NCBI RefSeq assembly: GCF_028372415.1
Contig: NC_092873.1
Coordinates: 351,643,890-351,707,889 of the forward strand
Length of the DNA: 64,000 nucleotides
DNA from: Notamacropus eugenii
Taxonomy: Eukaryota; Chordata; Mammalia; Diprotodontia; Macropodidae
Direction of reading: 5' to 3'
The translations under genes and the position numbers were made by a program. Shown here one piece after another: positions 44,765 to 56,335 of the stretch. How positions within the stretch are numbered: position 1 is the first letter of the stretch; each line of letters starts with the position of its first letter. Below the pieces are notes generated by a model. That model searched no databases. It worked only from the letters and a program-made list of their open reading frames with translations, and was not told the origin of the DNA.

Positions 44765-44769
44765 AAAAA
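44765..44769 (-). terminator. Pol III terminator of tRNA-Gln
   Basis: A run of five T on the minus strand lies 8 bases past the mature tRNA 3' end, the usual RNA polymerase III stop signal. Confidence 0.8.
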
Positions 44770-44777
44770 GCTAAGTG

Positions 44778-44849
44778 AGGTCCCACCGAGATTTGAACTC
44801 GGATCGCTGGATTCAAAGTCCAGAGTGCTAACCATTACACCATGGGACC
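44778..44849 (-). tRNA. tRNA-Gln (anticodon UUG)
   Basis: The 72-base minus-strand sequence begins GGTCCCATGGTGTAATGG and has the anticodon loop CTTTGAA (anticodon TTG). It ends GGTGGGACC plus discriminator T. The acceptor stem pairs GGTCCCA with TGGGACC completely. The A box (TGGTGTAATGG) and B box (GTTCAAATC) are intact, and a pol III terminator follows. From memory it is identical or almost identical to human tRNA-Gln-TTG, which lies in the equivalent interval between GNGT2 and B4GALNT2. Confidence 0.97.
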
Positions 44850-45300
44850 CGCTGGCTTCTGGAGACGGCCGGCAGCCTTCTCAAGCAGCAAAATCAGTTG
44901 GGCCGCTCTTCCCCAAGTGGTGGCATTTTCCCTGGCGACAAAAATGGAATCTTGGGGACCTGGGATACCCACGAACCAAGACAGTCATCGGGGTTCGCAG
45001 GGCGATCTGCAAGAAAATCTCCCCGAGCTCCTGCAGCGGCAGCAGCAGGGACACGCTCCAGGGCTCCCCCAGAAGAATGAACTCTTCTCCCCTCTCCTGT
45101 TCCCAAGCATGCACCCGGCAGTCTGGGTTCCGGGCTGTCGCTGCGAACCTGGCTCTGGGGACCTCGGCGGAACAGGGAGAGCTGATGCAGGGGTGGGAGG
45201 GGAGCTCATCCACCTCGTGCCTCCTCCCTTGCTGTCCCGTGCCCAGATCGTGCCCATTCCTTGTCCTTGAGCTTTTGAGGGGAAAGGGCTCCCTTCTCTC
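44850..45300. other. GC-rich flank of the tRNA gene
   Basis: This moderately CpG-rich sequence has open frames of up to 219 codons (one crosses the tRNA) but no recognisable protein. It continues the island started at 44220 and may be conserved regulatory DNA. Confidence 0.4.
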
Positions 45301-45357
45301 TCGGCGCTGTTTGTTTGGGTATTTATATATTTATTTAAGAGGGTGACTCCTAGAAAG

Positions 45358-45430
45358 GATGAGATGGCCAAGTGGGGAGGGAGTCAGCCTAGCATAAAGG
45401 TGGGCTGTAAGTTCGAGTCCACCATTAGGG
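45358..45430 (+). pseudogene. tRNA-like fragment (Ser/Leu-type), probable pseudogene
   Basis: The sequence has a good A box (TGGCCAAGTGG at 45365-45375) and B box (GTTCGAGTC at 45411-45419), in the style of type II tRNAs. The acceptor and T stems do not pair, so it cannot be a working tRNA. It could also be the remnant of a tRNA-derived SINE head. Confidence 0.4.
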
Positions 45431-45739
45431 CTGCAAATTAAAAATAAACGGTCGTGAGCCTTAAGTGTTCACAAAGTTCTGCAATGATTAATACCCCAAC
45501 AACTTCGGGAGAGATTCCTCTTACTCGCAGTTGGGTCTGTTTAGCACTTGCTTGTCTGAAACTTCTCCTTGGGATCAAGGTCGTTAAAGGAGATGTAACG
45601 GACGATCATTTTTCTGGGGATTCAAGTTTTCCCAAGTTTAAAATGGGTGTATGTATGACTCTTCCCTCCCCATCTTTAATAATCAGTTACAAATTACATC
45701 TCTCACATCTAGAGATAAGAAGCAATGTTGGGGAGTGTG

Positions 45740-46515
45740 AGTAGGGGTTGGAGTCAGAAGCTGAGTTATGACTCTTTACTTCTCTATGCCTCGGTTTCCT
45801 CCTCTGTAAAATAATGGGATTGGGCTAGGTGTCCTCTGAGGTCTTCTATAATCTGTTCCTCCTCTATTCCCACAACCACCACTGATACTTTCTCTAATAC
45901 TCTCTCCTTGCCGTTGACTTTCGCTGTTGAGATGGTCTTTACCACTCTCCAAAATTTCTTCCATGACACTATTGGACTACTCTTCCTTTTGATATAACAC
46001 TGACTATGCTCACGGGTCTGCTCAGCAATAATCAGTGTCTCCCTATTGTCTACCAAATAAATTTGAGACTCTTTTGCCCGGTATTCAAGGCCACAATGTG
46101 GTCTTACTCTACCTGTCTTATCCTATTTCATGTTTGAGCCCTCTGCCACCCCCTCTATCCACCACCGAAATGACCTCTGTCCCACAGCTCTGTCTTCATT
46201 CTCAGCTCTCCCTGCCTTGGTTCATGCTGTGCCTTCTCATCACCTGCTGAATTCCTACATATCCTTTAAAGTTTATCCAGTTTCTTTTTCTGATACCCCT
46301 TTGGCAAAGACCTCCCACACGGCTTTGTTTTGCTTTCTTTTATGCATTTATGATTTAACATTGCATGTGATAGTTTGTTTCTGGGTCTCATTCTGTTCAG
46401 GACTGTAATACTCCTTGAGAGTAAGTACTCTGCCTAAATCTATATTTTGTATCTCTCCCATTCCTTAGCACAGGACACTGTATATAATAGTAAATAAATG
46501 TTTATTGGATGAATG
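45740..46515 (+). mobile_element. MIR fragment followed by L2 3' end
   Basis: A MIR-type piece (tctatgcctcggtttcctcc) lies at 45740-45845. L2 follows: aaatttgagactcttttgcc, tattcaaggccacaatgtgg, ctgtcccacagctctgtctt, gtaatactccttgagagtaa and aataaatgtttattggatga. Confidence 0.7.
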
Positions 46516-46639
46516 AATGAAAGCCTCTCCCTTTCCCCTTTACTTCCTTACAGGGAGGACAACTGTGAAAGTACTCCAGTACTGATTTCAGAAGATATAG
46601 AAATTTAAATCCTTCTAAGTTGAAATTATGCTAAGAAAG

Positions 46640-46860
46640 TGGTTAAAATATCCATTTCCTTCAGATATTTCACTGCCAAGCATATGCCCCAAGGACAACA
46701 AAGATAGAAAAGCCCTATATGTCCCAAAATATTTATAGCAGCAATGGTTATATAGAGACAAAGAGCTGGAAACAAAGTAGATATCCATTAGTTCCGGAGT
46801 GGCTAAGGAAATGATGAAATAATCCATTTGAGTGGTTCCCTTCTGAACTTGGCATTCACG
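46640..46860 (+). mobile_element. L1 3' fragment
   Basis: It reads aaagatagaaaagccctata, aatatttatagcagcaatgg and gtggctaaggaaatgatgaa, matching the L1-type 3' sequence also seen at 48062-48590 and, complemented, at 58870-60210. Confidence 0.65.
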
Positions 46861-48060
46861 AATTGGGGGTAGAGATAATGATTTTTACTGGCTCTCTGGT
46901 ACTCTTTGGGTCTGTACTCCTAAATTATAGCTCACAAGCCCCCATTGGTGCACTTGCCTTTAATAGTCAGCTAGTAGACATAATTCACTGCAAGCAAACG
47001 TATTTACTAAGATGGCACAATAAAGCAGTGGCTACAAAACATTACCATCAGAAACCTGGGACACACTCTCCCAAAAATACACACTATATCAGAGTGAAGA
47101 ATAGACATTCATTTAGAGCAAAAGACATTGACATATACATATATGAAATACAAATTGCTAGTGCAATTCACAAACCTGATACTGCAAGGCTCTGATGTTC
47201 TTTCACTTCTTTTGGTGTTCTTACTTTGACATCCCTTGATCTAAATGTCTCTAATTACTTATTTGGATTCCCTAAATCCATTCCTATCTTCAACTAAGCT
47301 CCATTGTGAGAGCCAATTCTCCCTTGAATCTACAGTTCCCTTTCTTTTCTTCTGGAGGTGTTGCTGTTTGAAACTCTTTTCTGCTCCCAACTCTAAAATT
47401 GTGTCTCCTCAATAAGTAGCCTTTTTCTACAAGGTGCCAGGGCCTTTAGGGAGAGCGGTGAGAAAGAAGGACAAAAGAAGAGAGAAATTGTCAACTCTCA
47501 TTGCCTTCTGTACAGGTTTAGGGATCCTTGAGACTGTTTCTTGCCTTGATTGTGTTTCTAGGGCTTGCAAGCTTAGCTTTTTTAAAGGCCTCATGAGGAA
47601 GAGCAACTCTTTACCCAACCCAGCAGTGAACTGAGCAAGCAACAAATCTCCATGCCCTTCAGCAAAGGTAGGGGTGGTGACTCCATTCATTAGCTGCATA
47701 GAATCTAAAGGTGAACTTGGTTGGACTAATACTATGTAGCAACCATTTTAACTTCGAGTCTAATTTCCCCAGGAACCTAGGTAGTAGAGGGGAGAAAGTG
47801 CTTCAGTGTTGACAAAACTGCTTCACACTTCTGTTGTTGCATTATTTCCTTAGAAAATACATTTCTTTGCAAAAGCTAATTGATTTTAATTAGTTAAACT
47901 GATAGTGGGGTGCAAATCATCCAAAATGGTGGGTTATCCTGATAGTTTTAAAAGAATTTCCCTAATACCTTGCTGTTACCTCTAGAACACTGAGGGGCAG
48001 CTGCTCTGTAGGGACTCAGTTTACCATTGAGAGGGGGATTAAGAATCCCCAAAGTCTATA
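46861..48060. other. Unassigned intergenic DNA
   Basis: No gene is seen. Some of this may belong to unrecognised LTR or L1 sequence, since recognisable L1 pieces lie on both sides, but I cannot support a call. Confidence 0.4.
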
Positions 48061-48061
48061 A

Positions 48062-48590
48062 GAGGTTAAGAGTCCATCCCTTTGCCCATCAATTGGGGAA
48101 TGGCTAAATAAGCTGTGGTATGTGATTGTAATGGAATATTATCATGCTATAAGAAATGACAAGCAGGATGGTTTCAGAAAAGCCTGGAAAAACTTACTTG
48201 AACTGAGACAGAGTGGAATGAGCAGAGCCAGGAGAATGTAGTACACAGTAAAAGCAATATTATTTGAAGAAGAGTTGTGAATGACTGAACTATTCTTAGC
48301 AATACAGTGATCCAAGACAATCCCAGTGAACTAATGATGAAACGTACCATCTGCCTCCAGAGAAAGAACTTATATTGACTGAATACAAACTGAAGCATAC
48401 TATTTTCACTGTCTTTCATTTTTCTTTTATTTGAGTCTTCTTGTACAAAATGACTAATATGGAAATGTTTTACATAATTGCACATGTATAACCTATATCT
48501 GTTTGATTGCCATCTCATAGAAGAGGAGGGGAGGGAGAGAGGGATAGAATTTGTAACTTAAAACTTAAAATAAAAATGTTTTAAAAATTA
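48062..48590 (+). mobile_element. L1 LINE, 3' end
   Basis: It has catcaattggggaatggcta, tgtaatggaatattatcatg, gtgaatgactgaactattct, ccagagaaagaacttatatt and aatggaaatgttttac-type phrases. These end in an A-rich tail with aataaaaatg. This is the non-coding 3' region typical of marsupial L1. Confidence 0.75.
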
Positions 48591-48699
48591 GAGAAAAAAG
48601 AATTCAATCCTTTCCTTTCACAAGTCTCAGTTTTTTTTCTGCTTCCATGCCCAAAACTTCTGAAAAAACACATCCTACTTTTCCAGAGACTCCCTTAAA

Positions 48700-49080
48700 G
48701 TGATCAAGAACCATTGCCTGGAAAGCAATTTGAAAAAGAAGACAAAAAAAATTTTACTAAACCATGAATATGTTTTGACCTACTGATACCATTACTAGGC
48801 CTATACTCCAAAGAGATCAAAGAAAGACGAAAAAGACCCACATATACAATAATATTTATATCACCTCTTTTCATAGTGGCAAAGAATTGGAAACTAGAGA
48901 AGTTGTGCCCATTATCTGGAAACAACTGAACAAATTGTGGTATACAAATGTAATGGAACATTATTGTGCCATAAGAAAAAACAAAAGTCATGGGTTCAGG
49001 GAAACTTGGGAAAACTAGCATGGAGTGATGAAGGGATGAAGTGAGCAGAACCAGAAACAATCACATTGTAAAGACAAACA
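48700..49080 (+). mobile_element. L1 LINE, second 3' fragment
   Basis: It has ttgacctactgataccatta, aaagaattggaaactagaga, aatgtaatggaacattattg and gtgagcagaaccagaaacaa. It overlaps in content with the 48062-48590 copy, so it is a separate insertion. Confidence 0.7.
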
Positions 49081-49234
49081 ACTTTATGTCTTTTTTTTAA
49101 AAGATAAACATCAACACTAAGTTTATAAAATTATATCATATAAGGATGTACTCCTCACTCTACTTGTCTTGCCTCATTTCAATACTCCTTCTGCCAGGAC
49201 AAGTCCCAGAAGATAGACCTTTCTAGCTACTTCT

Positions 49235-50200
49235 TTTTAAAAAGGAGTTTAATTTTAATTTTTTGGGGTTCCATTTTGAGTTCTGAGTTGTCTCCGTCCA
49301 CCTCTCCCAGGCTTGCATTAGAGAAAGCCAACACTTGATGTAGATATATATGTGGAACCATATAATACATACTTCCGTTAATCAGTTCTTTCTCTGGAGG
49401 TGGATAGCATTTTCCATTGTAATTCTTTGCTAGTTGATAAGAAAGATTGTATTGCTCAGAATAGCTTAGTCATTCCTGGAGTTACCCTTTGAACACTATT
49501 GCTGTTACTGTATACAATGTTCTCTTGGTTTTGTTGGTTTATTTCACATTATTTCATGTAAATCTTGCCTTTTTTTTGGCAATCAGGGTTAAGTGACTGG
49601 CCCAGGATCACATAGCTAGTAAGTGTCTGAAGTCGTATTTGAACTCAGGTTCTCCTGACTCCAGGGTTAGTACTCTATCCACTGTACTACCTAACTGCCC
49701 CTTTCCATGTTTTACTTGTTTTTTTTTTTTTTTTTTTTGGAGAGGAGAAGGCAAGGCAGTTGGGGTTAAGTGACTTATCCAAGGTCACACAGCTAGTAAA
49801 TGTCAAGTGTCTGAGGCCCAATCCATGTTGGAACCAATTCACTCATTATTTTTTACGACACAGTAGTATTCCATCACAATCATATACCATAACTTGTTAG
49901 CCATTCCCCAACTGATGGCCATGGACTGTCAAGGTCCAATTCTTTGCCACCATAAAGAGAACTGCTATAGACGTTTTAGATCATATAGTTTCTTTTCACC
50001 TTTTCCTGATCACCTCAGGAAACAGATCAGCTATGATATTGCTGGATCAAAGGGTATACACAGTTTTATAACCCTTTGAGAATAATTTCAGATTCCTCTT
50101 CAAAATGGTTGGATCAGTTCAAAATTCCACCAACAGTGTATTAGTGTCCCAATTTTTCCTTATCCCCTCCAGCATTAAAACAAACAACTTTGAAAGACTT
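49235..50200 (-). mobile_element. L1 LINE 3' region with two SINE insertions
   Basis: The plus strand gives the complement of the L1 3' region: cagtagtattccatcacaat, cattccccaactgatggcca, gctggatcaaagggtataca and aaaatggttggatcagttca. Two minus-strand SINE heads interrupt it at about 49571-49703 (ccaggatcacatagctagta) and 49720-49830 (ccaaggtcacacagctagta). A T run of 18 bases at 49721-49738 is the complement of the second SINE's poly-A. Confidence 0.75.
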
Positions 50201-50209
50201 AAGAACTCT

Positions 50210-50450
50210 TCTTTTCAATCACTGATCAATCATGCTTCCAGAATACCAAGGATGAAGCATACTACCCATCACCTGGCAGAGGTATGATGGACTCAAGATA
50301 CAGAATGAGACATACATTTTTGGTCTGGGGATTTGTTTTGATTGATTATATACATGTATTTTGCAACGGTTTTGTTTTTCTTTTTTTCTAATGGGAAGTA
50401 AAGTGTGGAGAGAAAAAAAAACACTTGTTAACTGAAAAAAACTAAATAAA
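50210..50450 (+). mobile_element. L1-like 3' terminal fragment
   Basis: It has gaatgagacatacatttttg and gattatatacatgtattttg, and ends in an A-rich tail near aaaaactaaataaaat. Confidence 0.5.
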
Positions 50451-51060
50451 ATCACTGACAATTGACAGGAGGCTGACTCCCAATTCCATAAGTTTGGCTT
50501 GGTATGAAGCATTCTGGGATGCTTCTTTGGACATGAAATGGATTGGCAGTCATCACGGGCAGAAGGCACGATCCACCCAGGGCTTTGCTGAGGATGTGTC
50601 CAGGGTAACTAAGTGGCTAAGGGCTAACAAGAAGGATCAGGGAAAATGCAACAAATCACAGGGTTAAGGGACTTGAAAAAATATGTATATAGATATCACA
50701 CAAGCTTATCATGTGAAAGAATAGATGTGAGAGGGAATAGCTGAAAGTTCAAAACAGTGTCCCAAAATTATATACCTTAGAGCTAAAAGAGATCTAGGAG
50801 ACTGCTGAATCCAAAACCCTCATTTTACAGGTGAGAAAATTGTGACCTACAGTAGATTATTTCTCCTTGGGCCTCAGTTTTCTCACCTCACCATTATCTC
50901 TCTTTTATTCCCTCACTCTCACTCTCTCACTGTGTGTGTGTGTGTGTGTGTGTATGTATACAGGATTCAAGCAGCATTGAGATTTAATATTTTAACATTT
51001 CATGAAGATTTTTGAAATGCTCTCTGTGTGTATTCTATATATGTATGTAATATATGTATG
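50451..51060. other. Intergenic DNA with small repeats
   Basis: A MIR-like fragment lies at about 50770-50850 and a (TG)n microsatellite at 50932-50954. The rest is unassigned. Confidence 0.5.
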
Positions 51061-51068
51061 TGTGTATA

Positions 51069-51335
51069 TGAGGACAATGAGGTGGTGCAGTCGATGGAAT
51101 ACCAGACCTGCAGTCAGAAGATCTGAGTTCAAATCCAGCCTCAGATACATATTAGTTGTGTGACCCCAGACAAGTCACTTAACCCCCATTTGCCTCAGTT
51201 CCTCATTTGTAAAATGGGGACAAATTGGAGAAGAAAATAGCCAACCACTCCAATATCTTTGCCAAGAAAATCTCACGGTCAAAGTCCATGCATGGAATCC
51301 CACAGAATGGGACAGTAATGAACAACAACAATGTA
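51069..51335 (+). repeat. MAR1-type SINE
   Basis: It has gaggtggtgcagtcgatgga, gttcaaatccagcctcagat, caaccactccaatatctttg and an aatgaacaacaacaa end. Confidence 0.87.
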
Positions 51336-51419
51336 TGTACATAGGAGGGAATTGGACTAGATGGAATCTGAGGTCCTTTCCCACTCTAAATTGATGATGG
51401 TCATAAATGAAACTGCACA

Positions 51420-51662
51420 AATGTGCTGCTGTCGAATTGTTTCACTCATGTCTGACTCATCTGGGTTTTCTTGGCCAAGATGCTGGAGTAGTTTGTCATT
51501 TCCTTTTCCAACTCATTTTACAGATGAGGAAACAGGGGCAAACATAGTAAAGTGACTTGCCCAGGATCACACAGCTGTTAAGTGTCAGAGGCCAGATTTG
51601 AACTCCAAATAATGAGTTTTCCTGATACCAAGTCTAGTGTTCTATCCATTATGCCACCTTGG
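51420..51662 (-). repeat. MAR1-type SINE
   Basis: The plus strand has tttcactcatgtctgactca, tggagtagtttgtcatttcc, cagatgaggaaacaggggca and ctatccattatgccaccttg. Confidence 0.87.
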
Positions 51663-51714
51663 GGCAGAGCTGGGATTTGAGCCCAAATGACTGACTCCAG
51701 ATTCAGTACTGTAC

Positions 51715-52400
51715 TCTTTTTCTTCAATTCAATTAATTCTAGAATTTATTATGTACCTCTTATGTTCAAGGTACTGTACCAGGATCTGGGGATTCCAAGA
51801 CATGATCTAAAAAAGATGTACCTGGCCTCAAAGTATCTAGGTGGTACCTTGGGTAGAGTACTGAACTTGGAGTCTAGAAGGTCTGATCTCAAATCTGGCC
51901 TCAGGCACTTATAAGCACTCCAGCCTTGGGAGTCACTTAAACCTCAGTTTCCTCCACTGTAAAATGGGGATAATAACAGCACCTACATCACAAGGTTGTA
52001 AGTCTCAAATGAGATATTTGTAAAACACTCAGCAGACAGTGCCTGGCACTTAGTAGATGCTTAATAAACACTTTTTCCTTCCTTTCCTCAAGGGGCTGTT
52101 ATAAATATGATATACATTAAATAGAGAAGGATGCTTAACTATGGGAACCAGAAAAGCCTGCTTCAAAAAGGCGACATCCAAGTTGAATCACCACAGATTC
52201 TTGAGACAGAAGGTCAGAAGAGATGGTATTTCAGGCATGAAGTATAGCCCATGCATGCAGAGGTCAGGAACAGCAAGTTAACTAATGTGTCTGGAATGAA
52301 CAGAAGGAGAAAAAGAGAATATGTGTAATGTCTAAAAAGGTAGACTGGGGTCAGTAACGATGGGTCTGAAATCAATCTAAGGAGTCTCTGCCTTCCTGAT
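51715..52400. repeat. Old dispersed repeat split by a plus-strand SINE
   Basis: The outer repeat starts aattctagaatttattatgt with ttcaaggtactgtaccagga. It resumes after the SINE with aaggggctgttataaatatg, then gcttcaaaaaggcgacatcc and ggtcaggaacagcaagttaa. The SINE (about 51834-52075) has ttagtagatgcttaataaac at its end. CTCAAAG and CTCAAGG flank it, consistent with a decayed target duplication. Confidence 0.6.
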
Positions 52401-53290
52401 AGCATGAACCTAATAAGTGGTTATTGAGTTAGCCCAGAGGTAAGAGACCTCAAGAACCATATAACCAGGGTAGGAATATGGCCAGACCTGTGTTTTAGGG
52501 CAATCATTTCCATGGTTGTGGGGAAGATGATGTCGTTCTGTATTATTAATTATTAGACTCCTTTTAATAACTCGTGGGACCCTGGGCAAAGTTTTACAAA
52601 CAGTATCCTTTCTAGATTTTCCATTTTGACACATTCTCAACCTATCACAAGAGAAAAGTTATACTGACACATCATTTATTTTGAAGCAATGGTTTACCTG
52701 TCTTATTATTCTCCATTTCACAGACTTCAGTACCATATGCCTGGTTAAGCTTGCCAAGTATCTGCAATCTTTTGTGCTCATTACAGTAATATTCAGGATT
52801 TGGGACTTAACAGTGGGAAGAGGGAGCAGGGAGCCCGGCAGAGTCAAGCGAGCTAATGTTTGCTTCTGGCTCTGCTGCTACCTTGCTGTTGCACTTTGGA
52901 CAAATTGCTTTCCCTTTCTGGATACGTGTCCTCCCCCTAGAAATGAAAGGGGAGGCCAAAGCTGAGATTCCTGGTGGTTCTAACGTTTTATTGTTCTATT
53001 TTTGGCTGTTCCAAGTGTCTGATCCACAGTGCTTTTTACCAAAGATTATCCTGGCAGCATGTTAGTCAGCATTGGACACATTTTCAGAGTCATGCTAAGA
53101 AAAGTGACTTAATTGTGGGCTACAGATTTGATCATTGTGTACATGCATTGTCTCCCACCTGCTTTTGTAGAAGAAAATTTGGTGTTAAAAGCTTGTGTAA
53201 GGAAGAAGAATGGAAGAGTTCTGGGTTTAAAGCCATGAAGGCCTGGATTCAAATTCACTTTCTGATACTTTGTAAGCTTTGTGAGTATAG
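52400..53290. other. Unassigned intergenic DNA
   Basis: No repeat or exon is recognised. Short frames of about 60-120 codons on the plus strand at 52681-53342 have no family resemblance and run into a SINE. Confidence 0.4.
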
Positions 53291-53293
53291 CCT

Positions 53294-53540
53294 GGGGCAG
53301 CTAGTTGGCACAGCGGCCAGGCCTGGAATCAGGAAGATCTGAGTTCAAATCTAGCCTCAGGCACTTACCTTCTATGTGACCCTGGACACACATCACTAAA
53401 CTGTGTTTGCCTCAGTTTTCTCTTCTGTAAAATGAGCAGGAGGAAATTGCAAACTACTCTAATATGAAACTCATATAACGTAAAGTATAATAGCATGCTT
53501 CGCAAACCTAAAGTACTATAGAAGTGTAATCTGTTATGCT
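53294..53540 (+). repeat. tRNA-derived SINE
   Basis: It has gggcagctagttggcacagc, gttcaaatctagcctcaggc, cctcagttttctcttctgta and a decayed 3' part. Confidence 0.8.
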
Positions 53541-53729
53541 TCAAGCGAGTGGCTTAAGTCACTGCTAAGTCCTCAGTGCTGTATATGAATGCCAGCAATG
53601 TAACTACAAGAGCAAGGCCCTTGCTTAGGAGATCTCAAGCAAGGAAAATTTTGAAATGTTTATGTTAAATAGAATATAATATGTGCCATACGTGTGCGTA
53701 CTTATTTATTGACTATAATATATGTATAA

Positions 53730-53870
53730 AATATAAACTGCGTTAACACTTCTGGGATATCCTATATCTATCTAAATATCTATATTTAGGCTCATGATTT
53801 CACTGATTTGGGCAGTCCTGACGAGTGGATGCCTTCTACCTCTGTAGATTTGTAACTTCTACAAATTAAA
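53730..53870 (+). repeat. Direct repeat pair, copy A (141 bases)
   Basis: It aligns with 54693-54834, sharing aatataaactgc, a tatttaggctcatgatttca block, cagtcctgaygar and a ctrcaaattaaa end. I do not recognise the family. Confidence 0.7.
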
Positions 53871-53975
53871 TAGGACATAATATGTCTCCTATATCATTTA
53901 TATTTATGTGCATATTATGTACATAATTTATCTATAATCTATGCATAAAACACGTGAGCCCCAAAATATCCAATC

Positions 53976-54480
53976 TGTAGTAAAAAGCAACTGAGGCAGA
54001 AATTGCCAATAGCAGTTTATTAAAGGGACCTGGCCCCCTTTAATGAATTGGATATCAGATCTTCCTCATAATCTGAGATGCCTTCTTTCTTCAGGTTTCA
54101 TAGTGTTTGGCAAGATGATACACATGATGCAGACTAAAATATAGGATTCTGTTAGTTGACAGACCTATACCTTGACCCTCCAAGAGAATCTACTATCCAG
54201 TCTGGGGTCGATGAGGTCTGGGGCCGAAAAACTGGGCAGGGTTGATAGTCAAAGGATGGGCAAGGCAAGGATCACATGTTGGTCAAGTGCTCATGGCTGT
54301 TTCCTCATGTTGGGCAATAGAGAGGAATAACAAAAAATGGGGAGACAGAAAGAAACTGAGAGACATTTCACCTCATTAGGACATTTCCGCTACACTGGGC
54401 TTGGTCAATTACTCAACAGCCCAAAAGGGTAGAAGTTTTCTAGTTAACTTCCTATGGTTAATCAAGTGAACTTATAATGC
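53976..54480 (-). mobile_element. LTR-like fossil sequence
   Basis: The plus strand starts TGTAGTAAAAAGCAACTGAG and has tagcagtttattaaagggac. The minus strand thus has an AATAAA just before a CA-type end, as in an ERV LTR. The right boundary is uncertain and no coding part is present. It lies between the two copies of the 141-base direct repeat. Confidence 0.35.
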
Positions 54481-54692
54481 ATAGTTTAAAGTTCTGGGGC
54501 CTAATATAAGAAAGAATCTGTCTAACCTAGTCTAATTATCCCTGAATATAAGATATGTAAAGTATGTATTAATATTAGTTGACTGACTAAATATATATTA
54601 ATAGATAGATGTAATACTATCCCTGTGGAATCCCACTAAACTGAAAAATACTGATTGGATTAAAATAGAGGTTAAGTTAATCATGTGACACA

Positions 54693-54834
54693 AATATAAA
54701 CTGCACTAACACTTTTGGGACACCCTACATCTATCTGAACATCAATATTTAGGCTCATGATTTCATTGCTATATGACAGTCCTGATGAAGAGATACCTTC
54801 TAGCGATATAGAGTAATATCTTCTGCAAATTAAA
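54693..54834 (+). repeat. Direct repeat pair, copy B (142 bases)
   Basis: Partner of 53730-53870, in the same orientation and 963 bases to the right. A MIR-like fragment follows at about 54845-54965. Confidence 0.7.
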
Positions 54835-55009
54835 GTTTCAGAAAGCTGACATAGATAGGTAAGGTGACTCGTCCAAAGTCACCCAAACACTGTCTGTAGA
54901 GGGCAGGACTTGAATCCAAGTCTTCATGACCTAGAAGCTGTCTCTCTAGTACACCATTGTCTTCTCTTGCTCTCTCACTCTCACGTATACGTGTGTGTAC
55001 ATACAGTCC

Positions 55010-55350
55010 TAGAGTAGTATTTTTTGAATACCCTGCCTATACATATATATATGCATATATACAGAAATAGTATGTAGATGATATGGTATACATGTGCATA
55101 TATATCATACACATGTACATATGTAGTATGTATGTATGTAGGCATATATGGATGGATAGATATTAAAGAAATACATAGATTAGACAGTCATAGATATAGA
55201 TTTATCTATAAATTTAGACATATCTGTATAGACCTTAATACATATATTTGCATGCATGTACACATATGTATACACACATACATGACACATTACACATATT
55301 ATGTATACATATATGTACATACACACATAAATAAATCACACAGACACACA
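55010..55350. repeat. AT-rich (ATAC/ATAT/ACAC) low-complexity tract
   Basis: Mixed tatata, acatac and tagata units run for about 340 bases. They create tyrosine- and cysteine-rich open frames on both strands that are artefacts. Confidence 0.85.
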
Positions 55351-55357
55351 GACACAG

Positions 55358-55620
55358 AGCAGTCAGATGGTACAATGGATAAAGGGTTGGACTTATAATT
55401 AAGAAGCCAGAGCTCAAATCCAGCCTCAGACACTTACTAGCTAAGTGACCTTGGGCCAGTCATTTAACCTCTCTCTGCCTCAGATTCCTCATCTATAAAA
55501 TGGGGATAATAATAGAACCTGTCCCCTAAGATTGTTGTGAGGATAGAATAAACTTAATATTTGTAAAGTATTTGTAAATCTTAAAGTGCTATATAAATGT
55601 CAGCTATTATAGATGTATAT
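55358..55620 (+). repeat. tRNA-derived SINE
   Basis: It has gatggtacaatggataaagg, gctcaaatccagcctcagac, gtgaccttgggccagtcatt and a tataaatgtcagctattata end. Confidence 0.85.
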
Positions 55621-56090
55621 TTATTGAGCATCATTGTACGCCCTCCCTTTGCTCTCCTTGCACCAGATCCCTATGGTATTATGTGCGTCTATAAGATAAT
55701 GGACCACTGTCGTTCTGTGTAAGAGAGGTCCCCTTTTGTCTCTGTGTCTTATCATTTAGAAGACTGTGTAAGCCACGAGTCCCTTTTTTTGTTTCCAGTC
55801 TACTGGAAGGCCCTGAAACATAGATCTTGAAACAGAGGAATGAAGATCCTATTTCAGAAGGAGAGGGGCCTGTGGGCATAAAGGTGACAAAGACAGTCTT
55901 TGTCTGGCTCTTTCTGCTTGGTCTTTGTGCTTTGTGCTGGCACTGAAAAAAAATAGGCCCAGGAGAGGAGACCTCTGAGGAAACTGGAAAATCATAAATC
56001 CAGGCAACAGAAGCAGTCTCATTCTAGACTGGACTAGCTTGTTATGGACATGTATTCTTGGGTGTTTTGCTGAATAAAAGAGAAACTGAG
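55621..56090. other. Unassigned intergenic DNA
   Basis: No gene or repeat family is recognised here. Confidence 0.4.
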
Positions 56091-56094
56091 GAAC

Positions 56095-56335
56095 AAGTTT
56101 TTATTAAATGCCTACTATGTGCCAGAGCTTTACAAGTATCTCATTTGAGACTCACAGCAAACCTGTGAGGTAGGTGCTATTTTTATCCCCATTTTACAGC
56201 TGAGGAAACTAAGTCAGAAAGGAGTTTAAGTGTCTTGTTCAGGAGCGCAAAGTCAGTATCTGTGACTCAATTTGAATTTAGGTCTTCTTGACTCTACGCC
56301 CTGTACTCTAAACATTGGGCTTCCAGTTGCCTATA
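56095..56335 (-). repeat. SINE with L2-like tail
   Basis: The plus strand has ttattaaatgcctactatgt, catctcatttgagactcaca-like and ttttacagctgaggaaacta blocks. Confidence 0.8.

Noticed and set aside
44687-45346. 219-codon plus-strand frame over the tRNA
   Set aside because: It reads antisense through a genuine tRNA gene, and the peptide has no family resemblance.
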